In this document: positions 55,308 to 62,970 of the stretch, piece by piece
Position numbering within the stretch: position 1 is the first letter of the stretch
Layout of the letters: the number at the start of each line of letters is the position of its first letter
Origin: Dyadobacter flavalbus
GTDB taxonomy: Bacteria > Bacteroidota > Bacteroidia > Cytophagales > Spirosomataceae
NCBI RefSeq assembly: GCF_006149045.1
Contig: NZ_VBSN01000016.1
Location: 62,001 to 126,000, forward strand
Reading direction: 5' to 3'
Length of the DNA stretch: 64,000 nt
Notes under the pieces: model-generated
The model's database searches: none
What the model was told of the DNA's origin: nothing
What the model saw: only the letters and a program-made list of their open reading frames with translations
Made by a program: the position numbers and the translations under genes

Positions 55308-55835
55308 ATGATTAACATTCTGGATAAAACTTTTGTCCCCTTTATATCCCGAAGCAGCATTGAAAGCCGGATCGCTGAACTGGCAGATCTGATCTGTAAG
55401 GATTATGAAGGACGCAACCCCGTATTTATTGTGGTTCTCAACGGCGCCTTTCTTTTTGCCGGCGAACTGGTCAAAAACATTTCATTAACCTGCGAAATTA
55501 CTTTTATCCGGTTTTCTTCCTATTCGCAAACCGAATCGACCGGAAATGTAAGACAAATTATCGGAATGGAAGAAAGCATTGAAAACCGTGACATCATTAT
55601 TGTGGAAGATATTGTCGATACCGGTCTCACCATGGCGCATTTGTTGAAGCAAATAAAGGATTTTTCCCCCAAGTCGGTTGAAATCGCTACGTTACTGCAC
55701 AAACCCGATGCACTGAAGACACCGATTGACATGCGTTATGTCGGCTTCGAAATTGACAACAAATTTGTGGTCGGTTACGGCTTAGATTACGATGGTTTTG
55801 GACGCAATCTGGACTCTTTATACGTTCTGGCCTGA
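55308..55835 (+). CDS. hpt: Hypoxanthine phosphoribosyltransferase
   Basis: A 175-residue purine salvage enzyme turning hypoxanthine or guanine plus PRPP into IMP or GMP. The PRPP motif is IIIVEDIVDTGLTMAHLL near 102-119, with the earlier FIVVLNGAFLFAGELVKN near 41 and a late YVGFEIDNKFVVGYGLDY near 144-161 for base binding. Start ATG 55308 gives the usual length. The next gene starts eight bases after its stop, so they form an operon. Confidence 0.95.
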   Translation: MINILDKTFVPFISRSSIESRIAELADLICKDYEGRNPVFIVVLNGAFLFAGELVKNISLTCEITFIRFSSYSQTESTGNVRQIIGMEESIENRDIIIVEDIVDTGLTMAHLLKQIKDFSPKSVEIATLLHKPDALKTPIDMRYVGFEIDNKFVVGYGLDYDGFGRNLDSLYVLA

Positions 55836-55843
55836 TTAAATAC

Positions 55844-57250
55844 ATGAACATGCAAATACAGTTTTTTGGAGCAGCAAGAACCGTTACCGGAAGCAAGCAC
55901 CTTATAACAACCGAAAAAGGAACGAGAATTTTACTCGATTGCGGCTTGTTTCAGGGAATCCAGACGGATGAAGCCAATCAGAATTTCGGCTTTAATCCTT
56001 CGGAAATTGATTATCTCATTTTGTCCCATGCGCATATTGATCATTCGGGGCTCATTCCGCGGCTTGTAAAGCAAGGCTTTAAAGGCCCGATTTACTGTAC
56101 TTCGGCTACGGCCGATCTTTGCCGCGTTATGCTCTTGGACAGCGCGCATATTCAGGAAAAAGACCTGGAACGGGTTAACCGTCGCCGGCAAAAACAGAAC
56201 CGTCCGCTGATTGAAGAATTGTATAATACGGAAGATGCCGTTCATGCATTGAGCCTGTTTCAGGAAGTTCAGTACAGTAGGCCTTTTTTCTTGGGAAAAG
56301 ACAAAGAAGTTTCTGTTCTTATGACGGATGCCGCCCATTTGCTTGGAAGTGCCGCCGTGCATTTGACATTTCAGGACAACGGACATGCAAAGCAAATAAC
56401 TTTTACCGGCGACATCGGCCGTCCGGATGATCATATTCTCCGCAGACCAGACGCTTTTCCCCAAGCTGATATTATTATTTGTGAATCAACTTACGGCGAC
56501 CGTCTGCACGAAAAAGAAGGTGACATGCAGGCGCATCTTTCAAAGATTGTGCGGGAAACCTGCGTGGAACGCAAAGGAAAACTGATTATCCCGGCCTTCG
56601 CCATAGACCGTACGCAGGAACTTATTTATGCGCTGGACCAGCTTTCAAGTTCAGGAAAACTGCCCCGGATTCCGGTTTATATCGACAGTCCGCTGGCTGT
56701 CCGCGCCACCGGCATCATGAAAGCGCATGACGAATGCTTTAATCCTGAAATACTCGGTTATATAGAAAAAGACGGCGACGCCTTTGCTTTTCCGTATCTG
56801 CATTACATTTCCGAGACAAGCGAGTCCATTGCACTGAATGATAAAAAAGAACCTTGCATCATTATTTCTTCGTCCGGAATGGCCGAAGCGGGCCGGGTTA
56901 AGCATCATATCAAAAATAACATAGAAGACCCGAAATGCACGGTTCTGCTTGTGGGCTACGCTTCTGCCAATACGCTTGCCGGCGCTTTAAAGCGCGGCGA
57001 CAAACAAGTTGACATCTTTGGAGAAAAGTACAATGTAAATTGCCAGATTGCCAGTCTGGATTCTTTTTCCGGACATGGCGATTACAATGAAATGCTTGCT
57101 TTTTTGGCCTTCCAGAATCCGGAAAAAGTTGAAAGAGTATTTCTGGTTCATGGCGAATACGAAACGCAGCTTTCCTTCAAGCAGAAGCTGGAAAATGCCG
57201 GATTTGGAAATGTTTACATTCCGGAATTGTTTGAAAGCGTAAAAATTTAA
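55844..57250 (+). CDS. Metallo-beta-lactamase fold / beta-CASP RNA-processing nuclease-like protein
   Basis: A 468-residue protein. The N-terminal domain has LILSHAHIDHSGLIPRL near 57-73 (HxHxDH zinc motif), TDAAHLLGSAAVHLTF near 158 and FTGDIGRPDDHIL near 185. The beta-CASP domain follows (CESTYGDRLHEKEGD near 207, PAFAIDRTQELIYALDQL near 240, IYIDSPLAVRATGI-type), then IISSSGMAEAGRVKHH near 345 and the C-terminal RMMBL segment ASLDSFSGHGDYNEML near 402. This is the CPSF73/YSH1-like group found in bacteria (RNase J relatives). It is probably an RNA endonuclease, coupled to hpt. Confidence 0.92.
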   Translation: MNMQIQFFGAARTVTGSKHLITTEKGTRILLDCGLFQGIQTDEANQNFGFNPSEIDYLILSHAHIDHSGLIPRLVKQGFKGPIYCTSATADLCRVMLLDSAHIQEKDLERVNRRRQKQNRPLIEELYNTEDAVHALSLFQEVQYSRPFFLGKDKEVSVLMTDAAHLLGSAAVHLTFQDNGHAKQITFTGDIGRPDDHILRRPDAFPQADIIICESTYGDRLHEKEGDMQAHLSKIVRETCVERKGKLIIPAFAIDRTQELIYALDQLSSSGKLPRIPVYIDSPLAVRATGIMKAHDECFNPEILGYIEKDGDAFAFPYLHYISETSESIALNDKKEPCIIISSSGMAEAGRVKHHIKNNIEDPKCTVLLVGYASANTLAGALKRGDKQVDIFGEKYNVNCQIASLDSFSGHGDYNEMLAFLAFQNPEKVERVFLVHGEYETQLSFKQKLENAGFGNVYIPELFESVKI

Positions 57251-57290
57251 AGAAAATATGCACTTTAATGTTTTTGTAACCTCAAAAGAC

Positions 57291-57322
57291 TTGTAAAGTC
57301 CAAAACATTATTACTATTTTTG
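57291..57322 (+). promoter_or_regulatory. Promoter of the tRNA-Leu gene
   Basis: TTG (57291-57293) and TATTTTTG (57315-57322) are 21 bases apart, an exact Bacteroidota sigma-A promoter. Transcription would start about 10 bases before the mature tRNA end. Confidence 0.75.
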
Positions 57323-57339
57323 CCAACCAGTTTTTCAAT

Positions 57340-57423
57340 GCCGAAGTGGTGAAATTGGTAGACACGCACGTTTCAGAGGCGTGTGGGGGTTGCCCTGTGC
57401 GGGTTCGAGTCCCGCCTTCGGCA
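57340..57423 (+). tRNA. tRNA-Leu (anticodon CAG)
   Basis: An 84-base tRNA. Acceptor arm GCCGAAG pairs with CTTCGGC (end at 57422), discriminator A at 57423. The D-arm contains AAATTGGTAGACA. The anticodon arm is CACGT-TTCAGAG-GCGTG, with anticodon CAG. There is a long variable arm (GGGGGTTGCCCTGT region), as expected for leucine, and a T-arm GCGGG-TTCGAGT-CCCGC. CCA is not encoded. Confidence 0.95.
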
Positions 57424-57424
57424 C

Positions 57425-57459
57425 AAAACGCCGTTCTTGCTTGCAGGAACGGCGTTTTT
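57425..57459. terminator. Terminator after tRNA-Leu
   Basis: AAAACGCCGTTC (57425-57436) pairs with GAACGGCGTTTT (57447-57458), a strong stem directly after the tRNA. Confidence 0.88.
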
Positions 57460-57531
57460 GATTCTCGGGAGCATTTTACATGCTACTGCGGAGAAGAACA
57501 AGACCTGGTTAGTAAATAAATCAAAATAATT

Positions 57532-57918
57532 TCAAAAAATTCGTCCGACGCGACTTTCTATTATGGAAACGCTGATCTTACCCTTTGCAGGGCCGACTGG
57601 GCGAATGTACCAGGTAAACCCTGTGTTGTCCTGATATATTGTCATAGTACCCATATCAAAATCAATAGAATTTTCATAAATAGTAAAATTTCCTGCAGTA
57701 AGCTTATCCGAATTACCAGTCATAGCCTTTTTGATTCTGCCGGTAAACACGCCTTTGAATTTTATTGAGATTTCATCCCCTTCCATTCCGGTAAATTTGA
57801 TCTTATTATATTTACTTACATCCAGGATAATATTCTTCTCTATCTTCTTAATCCCGCATCCCAGGATTCCGTAGAACGAAAATAACAATAGGAGTATGAT
57901 GGTTCTTAAATTAGTCAT
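57532..57918 (-). CDS. Small lipoprotein of unknown function
   Basis: 128 residues from ATG 57918 (a start 18 bases earlier is also in frame). Lipoprotein signal TIILLLLFSFYGILGC with the cysteine near residue 21. The mature part is beta-rich (IKFTGMEGDEISIKFKGVF, GNFTIYENSIDFDMGTMTIY, KGKISVSII), a compact sandwich-like protein. It overlaps the end of the DUF6973 gene by eight bases and is therefore translationally coupled to it. A partner or immunity role is possible but not shown. Confidence 0.78.
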   Translation of the reverse strand: MTNLRTIILLLLFSFYGILGCGIKKIEKNIILDVSKYNKIKFTGMEGDEISIKFKGVFTGRIKKAMTGNSDKLTAGNFTIYENSIDFDMGTMTIYQDNTGFTWYIRPVGPAKGKISVSIIESRVGRIF

Positions 57919-59191
57919 TATCCAGATTTTTACCATTTGTATTGCTTAATGTACCATCTGGAAGGTTGCTTCCTTTATATCTCTTTCCTTTTCCAGATGT
58001 AATTTTATCCTGAATATGATTTCGCAATTCTTCGCCAGAACATCCACAGTCATTCTGTGTGTCAATACCAAGCTTATTATTATGGTAATCCATTTGCTTG
58101 GATAATGGCAAGTTACTCGTACCAGACATAGGCGGAGGGCCATACTCATGATTATTCATAATGGTATAAGCAATGTTATTACCCCATTTTTGATTGTGTA
58201 ATGCTGCTATATAAGCATGTTTATATGCATTTTGATTTGTACCGTCTTCATCTTTATTGATAGCACCACCAAATCTTTGCTGTGAAGAGACCTCACCTTG
58301 CTTAAAGTGGATGTATGCATCATATGCTTTCAAAGGATTTGCTATAAGCCATGACGTTTCCAAAGAGTTTAAGTTTTTGTACCATTCCCAAAAAGCCGGA
58401 TCAGCTATATTAAGGCCTGTCCCTGCTGCTCCGGAATTAATAACATTCGGGTCGTAGCAACTTTCCCATAAAACAGTATATGTAGTGCCTGTATGATTAT
58501 ACATAAACTTCGGCGGGCAATCTGGACAATTGGATACGGAGTAGTAATCAGTTGTTGTAGTTGTAATTTCGTAGACAATATTGCAAGTATAATTTACTCT
58601 GCCATTTGCCTGGCTTTCCAATTTCGGGCTCTGTTTGCCTTTTAATTTTCCATTTTCATAGAAATAGCCTCGTAGGAAATTGTCATCCATATCCTCAAAC
58701 CAGATTCGACCCGAAAAATCCGTGTCTTCATACCGAAACTTTTTACGCTTTGAGTAATCCAAATCTCCTTTTATATACATCCTTTCCAGGTGCTCTTTGC
58801 CCGTAGAATCCTTATATGCAACTAATTTAACAAACGTGAATACTTCTTCAAAGGATTTTGATTCAGCAGCTGATCCATCAAAAGAAATCAAAGTTAAAGC
58901 ATCCGTTTCTTCTTCCAGCAAGCTGACTAGTGCTTGTTCTCCATTAACCAAGGTGATGTAAGAACTCATACTCCAAACGGGCTTCTCTTTATGTTTTCTT
59001 TTAGTAGTTCTCGCGGCAATATCTTGCCTTGAATATCTTTCATACAAACCTTTTGCTTGTTCCAGTGTGATTGCTGTTATTGTTGGCCTTTCATCAGGAA
59101 TAACTGAATGTTCACTATTACAAGATATCATCAATGTTAAGCAAAGAATCATCAATGCAATTGCGCTACGTTTAGCAGAATTTACAGTCAT
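57911..59191 (-). CDS. Lipoprotein with C-terminal DUF6973-like domain
   Basis: A 426-residue lipoprotein: signal IALMILCLTLMISC, cysteine near residue 24. The first two-thirds are charged and beta-rich, with a Thr run (ITTTTTDYY) and a cysteine pair (SNCPDCPP). The C-terminal part has NAYKHAYIAALHNQKWG near 319, NNHEYGPPP near 343 and SKQMDYHNNKLGI near 362, matching the DUF6973 pattern (A-x-RHA, HE, MD-x-HNN-x-G). DUF6973 occurs at the ends of secreted and polymorphic-toxin-like proteins. Its activity is not established. The small lipoprotein gene follows with overlap. Confidence 0.75.
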   Translation of the reverse strand: MTVNSAKRSAIALMILCLTLMISCNSEHSVIPDERPTITAITLEQAKGLYERYSRQDIAARTTKRKHKEKPVWSMSSYITLVNGEQALVSLLEEETDALTLISFDGSAAESKSFEEVFTFVKLVAYKDSTGKEHLERMYIKGDLDYSKRKKFRYEDTDFSGRIWFEDMDDNFLRGYFYENGKLKGKQSPKLESQANGRVNYTCNIVYEITTTTTDYYSVSNCPDCPPKFMYNHTGTTYTVLWESCYDPNVINSGAAGTGLNIADPAFWEWYKNLNSLETSWLIANPLKAYDAYIHFKQGEVSSQQRFGGAINKDEDGTNQNAYKHAYIAALHNQKWGNNIAYTIMNNHEYGPPPMSGTSNLPLSKQMDYHNNKLGIDTQNDCGCSGEELRNHIQDKITSGKGKRYKGSNLPDGTLSNTNGKNLDND

Positions 59192-59499
59192 AAAGTAAGT
59201 TTTAAAATTAGGTAGTTGAATTAAATTAAGCTCCTTTTCAGAATATCAGAATTCCTCTGTGCACCTTTGGACGTAGCCTTGTAGCCATGGTAACACACCT
59301 GTCCAATTTTTTATGAAAAAACTTTTTTGTTTTGATAAATAGAAAATCAACAAATTATTTAAAAGGATAAAGCCAACATTGCCAGTGACAAATTCAAGAT
59401 TTTAGCTGCTGCATAAACGTTTCTCAACCCTCATAAAAAACAAAACCTCCCAAGCGAGTTGCTTGGAAGGCCTGTCTGATTAATGGATCTTTGAATTAC
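59192..59499. other. AT-rich intergenic region with repeat copy and terminator
   Basis: 308 bases between the DUF6973 gene and the detached T9SS domain. The left part is AT-rich with no recognised signal. From about 59360 it carries the degenerate flanking repeat (copy A), and from 59395 the block that is repeated at 62635. The hairpin at 59434-59470 is the terminator of the T9SS fragment. Confidence 0.6.
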
Positions 59500-59731
59500 T
59501 TAATCTACAACAAACACCTTGATTACTTCGGTCAGTGATGCGGATTGTATTCTCAGCATATAAATACCTCCTGTCAGCGACAGATCTGAAATATTTACTT
59601 CTGCTTTCGATCCTGATCTGCTGTGTTCCGGCAAATTGATTTTATAAGTTCTGCCTAACTGACTGATCATTTCCAACGAAACATCTTTCGAATGTTGTTT
59701 CGAGAACTCAATAGTAAAGTGCTTCTGAACC
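59395..59731. repeat. Direct repeat, left copy (T9SS gene 3' end)
   Basis: About 337 bases matching 62635-62970. Over the last 265 bases I count about six mismatches by eye. Similarity stops abruptly after GTGCTTCTGAACC. The pair encloses the methyltransferase and the flavoprotein genes. Confidence 0.88.
59434..59470 (-). terminator. Terminator copy within the left repeat
   Basis: CCTCCCAAGC (59446-59455) pairs with GCTTGGAAGG (59461-59470) around a five-base loop; on the minus strand the stem is followed by TTTTGTTTTTT. Confidence 0.8.
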
Positions 59732-59733
59732 AT
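59500..59733 (-). pseudogene. Detached T9SS C-terminal sorting domain (gene fragment)
   Basis: A 77-codon fragment identical in sense to the last 77 codons of the protein at 62745, ending IQSASLTEVIKVFVVD. The sorting domain alone, without signal peptide or cargo, cannot be a secreted protein; the first codon comes from chance sequence at the junction (ATGGTTCAG). One residue differs (IEF here, VEF there). It is best read as the leftover end of a duplicated or recombined T9SS gene. Confidence 0.88.
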
Positions 59734-59877
59734 CGAAAAAGATATAACCTAACTACACATCCTTTTGCTAATCTCGAGAATCTTCCAGAAACACAGGTCG
59801 GAGCCATTTCAGGGATCTTTTCTTCCCGGAGAAGTATAAAAATACTGGTGAAACAAAGTCTCGTATATTTCTAAGAC

Positions 59878-60513
59878 CTACCTAAGTTTTTTAAACTCTA
59901 GACTGACAAACGATTTACCATTAGGTAAAAAACTTTCGCTTCTTTCGGTCTTAATATATCCAAGAGCCAAAATATTTTTTTCAAAAGTTTCTTCATCAAC
60001 CAGGTTAAATATTGTAGCTACTTGTTTTATACTTTCAATCCCGCTGTTGCTTACGGAAGTAACACCATTATTCTTCTGAAAAATAACAGCTAAAGAACCA
60101 CCTGGATGTAAGCAAGAATCTATTTGGTTCAATCCATTTTCTAATTCTATATATTCGAAAATCAAACCAGCTAATATCAAGTCTACTTTAAAAGGCAAAA
60201 CTTCTCTACTATTCAAATCGTGTTTAATTAGTATCAAGTTCTCAATCTGAGAAGAATACCTATTTTGGCATTCATTGAGATATACCTGACTAATATCCAC
60301 TCCGTACACATGGGTGGTTTGTGTTGTATGTACGTGCTCCAACCCATTTCCGCCAGCAATCCCCAGTATAGCCAAAGAAACGGGCTTGTATTTGATAAGA
60401 GCTGATTCCATCAATCGACTAAGCATTTCTGACTGACCAACTAAGGGATGAGCCATGTGAGCTTCGTAATCTTCCAATGGAACATTACTCCAAGGATTTT
60501 CATTGGAAAGCAT
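59878..60513 (-). CDS. Class I SAM-dependent methyltransferase
   Basis: A 211-residue enzyme. Motif I is degenerate but visible in LAILGIAGGNGLEHV near 47-61, with the acidic residue of strand 2 in HVYGVDISQVYLNEC near 68, and LILAGLIFEYIELENGLNQI near 110-129 as motif IV/V; LHPGGSLAVIF near 132 is the usual post-motif. The N-terminus (WSNVPLEDYEAHMAHPLVGQ) resembles small-molecule methyltransferases. Substrate unknown. Base composition is lower in GC than the housekeeping genes, and the gene sits inside the repeat-bounded block, which suggests acquisition. Confidence 0.85.
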   Translation of the reverse strand: MLSNENPWSNVPLEDYEAHMAHPLVGQSEMLSRLMESALIKYKPVSLAILGIAGGNGLEHVHTTQTTHVYGVDISQVYLNECQNRYSSQIENLILIKHDLNSREVLPFKVDLILAGLIFEYIELENGLNQIDSCLHPGGSLAVIFQKNNGVTSVSNSGIESIKQVATIFNLVDEETFEKNILALGYIKTERSESFLPNGKSFVSLEFKKLR

Positions 60514-60647
60514 ATTCTTTATTTTGTAAATGAACCAAATTTTCTATTTGATAAATGGAACTGTGTTAACCCAGAGTGGTGGAATTAAGCTCTGACTTTT
60601 TAGAAAGCTACCATCCCACTTGGGCTTTCTCTACTTGACTTCGTCCA

Positions 60648-60815
60648 CTAACCTATTAAGCTGGAATTGCCTTTCAGATTAGAATTTTCATTTACGCTTG
60701 CCGATTCCGGCTGTGGAACCAATGCATCTTCCTTCGAACAGCTGCTCAAAAAAAGCATCGTAGAAAAACATGCGGCACCAATCCCAAAGGACAGACTCTT
60801 CCTGAATTTAACCAT
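60648..60815 (-). CDS. Very short lipoprotein ORF (possible remnant)
   Basis: 55 codons: MVKFRKSLSFGIGAACF then TMLFLSSCSKEDALVP, a textbook lipoprotein signal with cysteine near residue 27, followed by only about 28 residues. Mature lipoproteins of this size are unusual. It may be a genuine tiny lipoprotein or the N-terminal stub of a longer gene lost in rearrangement. The downstream frames show no clear continuation. Confidence 0.45.
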   Translation of the reverse strand: MVKFRKSLSFGIGAACFSTMLFLSSCSKEDALVPQPESASVNENSNLKGNSSLIG

Positions 60816-60894
60816 TTAATCAAAAATGAGTGTGAATGATAATTACTGTTATGTTCACAAAGCTGTGCAGAATTTCATTTACAACAGTTACAAT

Positions 60895-60980
60895 TATTCC
60901 GTATAGCTGGTCTGGATTATCAGGCGGTAAATGCCGGCTTTGCTAACTGATTATGCAAGATTTCGGCAGTTAAAAAGCCT
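60895..60980. repeat. Degenerate flanking repeat, copy B
   Basis: TATTCCGTATAGCTGGTCTG, then GGTAAATGCCGGCTTTGCTAAC, then TGCAAGATTTCGGCAGTTA. It aligns over about 80 bases with 62577-62655 at roughly 70 percent by eye. It lies 30 bases beyond the stop of the flavoprotein gene. Confidence 0.6.
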
Positions 60981-61010
60981 TCAAAATCAAAATATGATCT
61001 TACTTATGTA

Positions 61011-62270
61011 TTATTGGTTTGGACTAAATGTCTCCGGCGTTTTCATCTTGCTTGCCAGATATTGCTGTGCCGCTGCCGGTTCGTCCAGCCATGGAAACAG
61101 GCTTGGAGGGTGGTTGAAGCCATTGACAAAGTCAGAAGCAATTTCTGCATTCTGTGAAGCTGCACCTAAAATATCAATTACATGTGGCGCTGGCGGCGAA
61201 AGAAATATATCACAGAACCGGTTCACGTGTTTTGAATACTGCCAGAAATCATCAAATGTTTTATTCATCCAATCCACGTCAAATGGCTTGTCTCCATGTG
61301 CAATAATTGCTTTTGCATAAGCATTGGCCATTTTAGTGGCATTGTTGCCACCTTGCCCAACGATCGGATCATTCAGAATAACTGCGTCGCCAATTCCAAA
61401 AACTGCCGCATTTGAATTCAGCTGAACGACCGGCTTTCGGACGACCGGAGTAAATGATCCGTTAAGAAAAGCATCGTCCCGTATAATTTCGGCATTTGCA
61501 AAAGCAGCATACCGCCAGGGCAGCAACTCCCGAATCATTTCTTTGGCTTTTTCCAAATGCACTGTTCCCGATTTTATATCCTCAAAAATGTCCATTGGCC
61601 CGCTTGGAACACTTTCAATCAGCAAAAACGCACATTGAATATGGTCTTTCTGGTAAAATGGCGCGGTAATGATCTCGCCGGCACCCATTACTGCATCCAG
61701 CGTAATGGTTGTGAATTTGGTTTTGTCCGGCTGCTCAAAATTATTGATATGCAGTTGCAGCAATTTGCGTGCAGGCGTTTCCCTGCTTGATTTCGCTTCA
61801 TCCCGGGTAAACAGTTTTGCAAGCGGGCCCTTTCCGCAGGAAATAACAACAAGGTCAAACTGCTTTGTATATTCCAGAAGGTCAGTTGACGCTGTACTTC
61901 TGACAATAAATTTTCCGCCATTTTCCTCAAACAGCTTGATCCATTGATAAAATTTCAGCCGCTGATCAATGGCTACGCCGGGCTTGTTTGTATTGGAATT
62001 GATACTGAACGCATAATTGCCATCCGGCATACCAAAATTGATATTGAAACCGGTTGAATAGTATGCTGTATTGTGCCAGAGATCCAGACCGAGTTCTCTT
62101 TCAAGCTGCAAAGTATCGCTGAACAAATAAGTAGCCCCCGTTTGCGGTCCGTTGAATATATCTTCTGCCGAAAGCTCAGAAATAATGGTAATATCATATC
62201 CGCTTTTTAGCAGCCGAATCGCCAGATGCAGACCTGACTGTCCGGCTCCTATAATCGCTATTTTTCTCAT
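61011..62270 (-). CDS. Styrene-monooxygenase-like flavoprotein (StyA family)
   Basis: A 419-residue FAD monooxygenase close in length to StyA (about 415). N-terminal FAD fold: RKIAIIGAGQSGLHLAIRLL. Middle: LVVISCGKGPLAKLF near 139 and PFYQKDHIQCAFLLIES near 204. The second FAD motif is FGIGDAVILNDPIVGQGGNN near 290, typical of the StyA/IndA group. These enzymes epoxidise styrene or indole using reduced FAD supplied by StyB. No StyB-like reductase is adjacent, nor are styrene genes, so the substrate is open. It lies inside the repeat-bounded block. Confidence 0.82.
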   Translation of the reverse strand: MRKIAIIGAGQSGLHLAIRLLKSGYDITIISELSAEDIFNGPQTGATYLFSDTLQLERELGLDLWHNTAYYSTGFNINFGMPDGNYAFSINSNTNKPGVAIDQRLKFYQWIKLFEENGGKFIVRSTASTDLLEYTKQFDLVVISCGKGPLAKLFTRDEAKSSRETPARKLLQLHINNFEQPDKTKFTTITLDAVMGAGEIITAPFYQKDHIQCAFLLIESVPSGPMDIFEDIKSGTVHLEKAKEMIRELLPWRYAAFANAEIIRDDAFLNGSFTPVVRKPVVQLNSNAAVFGIGDAVILNDPIVGQGGNNATKMANAYAKAIIAHGDKPFDVDWMNKTFDDFWQYSKHVNRFCDIFLSPPAPHVIDILGAASQNAEIASDFVNGFNHPPSLFPWLDEPAAAQQYLASKMKTPETFSPNQ

Positions 62271-62634
62271 TTGTTTAAAGTTTTAATTTCTGGCGGATTC
62301 CGGCTGAGAAGTTCGTGCATGTTCTGCGAACAGTGGCTTCATTGCAATAACCCGGAAAAGCTTGCTATGCCGGTTAAAGCAGCCAATCAATTAGCCAGCT
62401 TTACGTTTGAAAAAATTAGGTTTTAAATAATACAGTGATATCAATTGTTAAATCACAATTAATTTCTAGACAAATTCACTGTGCTTTTATCCTTTAAACA
62501 GGTTGAATGAACAAACGGTAACATTCCTCTAATTATGACTATTATAAAGTACTACTGACAAGAATTGCATTATGATTATTCTGTATCGCCAGTCTGAATC
62601 AGAACTTGGTAAAATGCGGCTTTACTCACTCGTT
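62271..62634. other. Intergenic region upstream of the flavoprotein gene
   Basis: About 364 bases with no gene. It must carry the promoter of the flavoprotein gene (minus strand), but no good box was identified. It is AT-rich in its centre (62400-62560). The right end carries the degenerate flanking repeat, copy C. Confidence 0.55.
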
Positions 62635-62660
62635 TTTGCAAGATTTTAGCGGTTATATGA
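62577..62660. repeat. Degenerate flanking repeat, copy C
   Basis: TATTCTGTATCGCCAGTCTG, then GGTAAAATGCGGCTTTACTCAC, then TGCAAGATTTTAGCGGTTA. It aligns with copy B and, from GGTAAA onward, more weakly with 59365-59425. It lies about 90 bases beyond the stop of the T9SS gene. Confidence 0.6.
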
Positions 62661-62970
62661 ATGTTTTCAACCCTTATAAAAAACAAAACCTCCCAAGCAA
62701 GTTGCGCTTGGAAGGCCTGTCTGATTAATGGATCTTTGAATTACTTAATCTACAACAAATACCTTGATTACTTCGGTCAGTGATGCGGATTGTATTCTCA
62801 GCATATAAATACCGCCTGTCAGCGACAGATCTGAAATATTTACTTCTGCTTTCGATCCTGATCTGCTGTGTTCCGGCAAATTGATTTTATAAGTTCTGCC
62901 TAACTGACTGATCATTTCTAGAGAAACATCTTTCGAATGTTGTTTCGAGAACTCAACAGTAAAGTGCTTC
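62635..62970. repeat. Direct repeat, right copy (3' end of the T9SS gene)
   Basis: The parental-looking copy of the block at 59395-59731: here the reading frame continues past the repeat edge into the rest of the T9SS gene. Confidence 0.88.
62677..62715 (-). terminator. Terminator of the T9SS cargo gene
   Basis: CCTCCCAAGC (62689-62698) pairs with GCTTGGAAGG (62706-62715) around a seven-base loop; the minus-strand transcript continues into TTTTGTTTTTT. Confidence 0.85.

Noticed and set aside
59395..62970. Composite transposon
   Set aside because: The flanking repeats are the 3' end of a T9SS gene, not insertion sequences; no transposase, terminal inverted repeat or target duplication was seen.
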